This document shows positions 6,282 through 6,464 of a stretch of DNA of 6,464 nucleotides, in pieces (position 1 is the stretch's first letter; each line of letters starts with the position of its first letter). The stretch spans positions 1 to 6,464 of the forward strand of contig CAKZXL010000259.1 in NCBI GenBank assembly GCA_937883885.1. The letters run 5' to 3'. Source of the stretch: an uncultured Aquincola sp. GTDB taxonomy: Bacteria; Pseudomonadota; Gammaproteobacteria; Burkholderiales; Burkholderiaceae. The position numbers were made by a program, and so were the translations under genes. Below the pieces are notes generated by a model that had not been told where the DNA came from, searched no databases, and saw nothing but the letters and a program-made list of their open reading frames with translations.

Positions 6282-6361
6282 AGCCCCCCGCCGAGCCGCC
6301 TCAAGGGGCGGCTCACCGCCCCCCCGGGGGGCTGGCGCCGCGTAGGCGGCGTCAGGGGGCT
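6282..6361. repeat. 80-base compound palindromic (REP-like) intergenic element
   Basis: The element is bounded by AGCCCCC (6282-6288) and its exact reverse complement GGGGGCT (6355-6361). Inside are three further pairings. GAGCCGCC (6293-6300) pairs with GGCGGCTC (6307-6314) around a six-base loop. AGCCCCCCG (6282-6290) pairs with CGGGGGGCT (6325-6333), enclosing the first hairpin. CTGGCGCCGC (6332-6341) pairs with GCGGCGTCAG (6346-6355) around the loop GTAG, with one G-U wobble. Some arms overlap, so alternative folds compete. It fills most of the 129-base gap between converging helicase and bamD genes, ending four bases before the bamD stop codon. Its form resembles repeats I recall between genes in Burkholderiales, which is memory and not a search. 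It could terminate transcription in both directions and protect mRNA 3' ends. Confidence 0.65.
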
Positions 6362-6365
6362 GGAT

Positions 6366-6464
6366 TCACCAAAACTGCCACCAAGCCTTCTCGCGCTCGC
6401 GCAGGCCATCCGACAGGAACTTGCTGTCCGGGAAGTTCTGCTTCAGCACCCGCGTGCTGTCGTC
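6366..6464 (-). CDS. bamD: Outer membrane protein assembly factor BamD, C-terminal fragment
   Basis: Reading leftward from the window edge, the frame is open for 32 codons and ends in TGA (complement of 6366-6368). The peptide contains RVLKQNFPDSKFL, then a charged stretch, and ends KAWWQFW. This combination, a last tetratricopeptide-like helix with VLKQNFP followed by an aromatic WW-x-FW terminus, is how I know betaproteobacterial BamD (ComL) proteins to end. BamD is an essential lipoprotein on the periplasmic face of the outer membrane and part of the BAM complex that inserts beta-barrel proteins. The lipoprotein signal and most of the repeats lie beyond the window, so only about one eighth of the gene is present. 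The gene converges on the helicase gene, with the palindromic element between them. The identification rests on a short tail, so it is good but not certain. Confidence 0.82.
   Translation of the reverse strand, partial: DDSTRVLKQNFPDSKFLSDGLREREKAWWQFW

Noticed and set aside
6212..6409. A 65-residue minus-strand open frame across the helicase end and the repeat
   Set aside because: It overlaps the bamD 3' end in another frame and is composed largely of the palindromic repeat; no sign of real coding.

Overview
This is a very GC-rich, densely coding stretch of a bacterial chromosome. The protein families, the third-position G/C preference and the style of the intergenic repeat all fit a betaproteobacterium of the order Burkholderiales (Rubrivivax/Ideonella/Roseateles-like). 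The genus is my inference from family resemblance; no search was run.

Layout from left to right. Positions 1-1219 (+) hold the last 405 codons of dihydrolipoyl dehydrogenase (lpdA/odhL), the E3 subunit that usually follows sucA-sucB. Next come zapE (1260-2357, +), a P-loop ATPase linked to cell division, and, 11 bases later, a secreted coiled-coil protein of unknown function (2369-3055, +). A PP2C-type serine/threonine phosphatase (3071-3907, -) converges on that gene. Across a 45-base divergent gap lies a small DUF465/YdcH-family protein (3953-4156, +), followed by a DinG/YoaA-family iron-sulfur DNA helicase (4194-6236, +). At the right edge, on the minus strand, are the last 32 codons of bamD (6366-6464, -), an outer-membrane assembly lipoprotein. 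Between helicase and bamD sits an 80-base nested palindromic element (6282-6361) that looks like a dispersed REP-like repeat and probably also ends transcription from both sides.

The genes form three likely transcription units: lpdA-zapE-secreted protein (rightward), the phosphatase alone (leftward), and ydcH-like plus helicase (rightward, converging on bamD). They are mostly housekeeping: central carbon metabolism, division, envelope, DNA repair and signalling. I see no phage, transposon, CRISPR, toxin-antitoxin or defence cassette, and base composition gives no sign of recent transfer.

No clearly new biological system is present. The observations most worth checking are a 10-bp perfect inverted repeat that places the zapE start codon in its loop, the compound repeat before bamD, the uncharacterised secreted protein coupled to zapE, and the unusual translation-start contexts of the ydcH-like and helicase genes.
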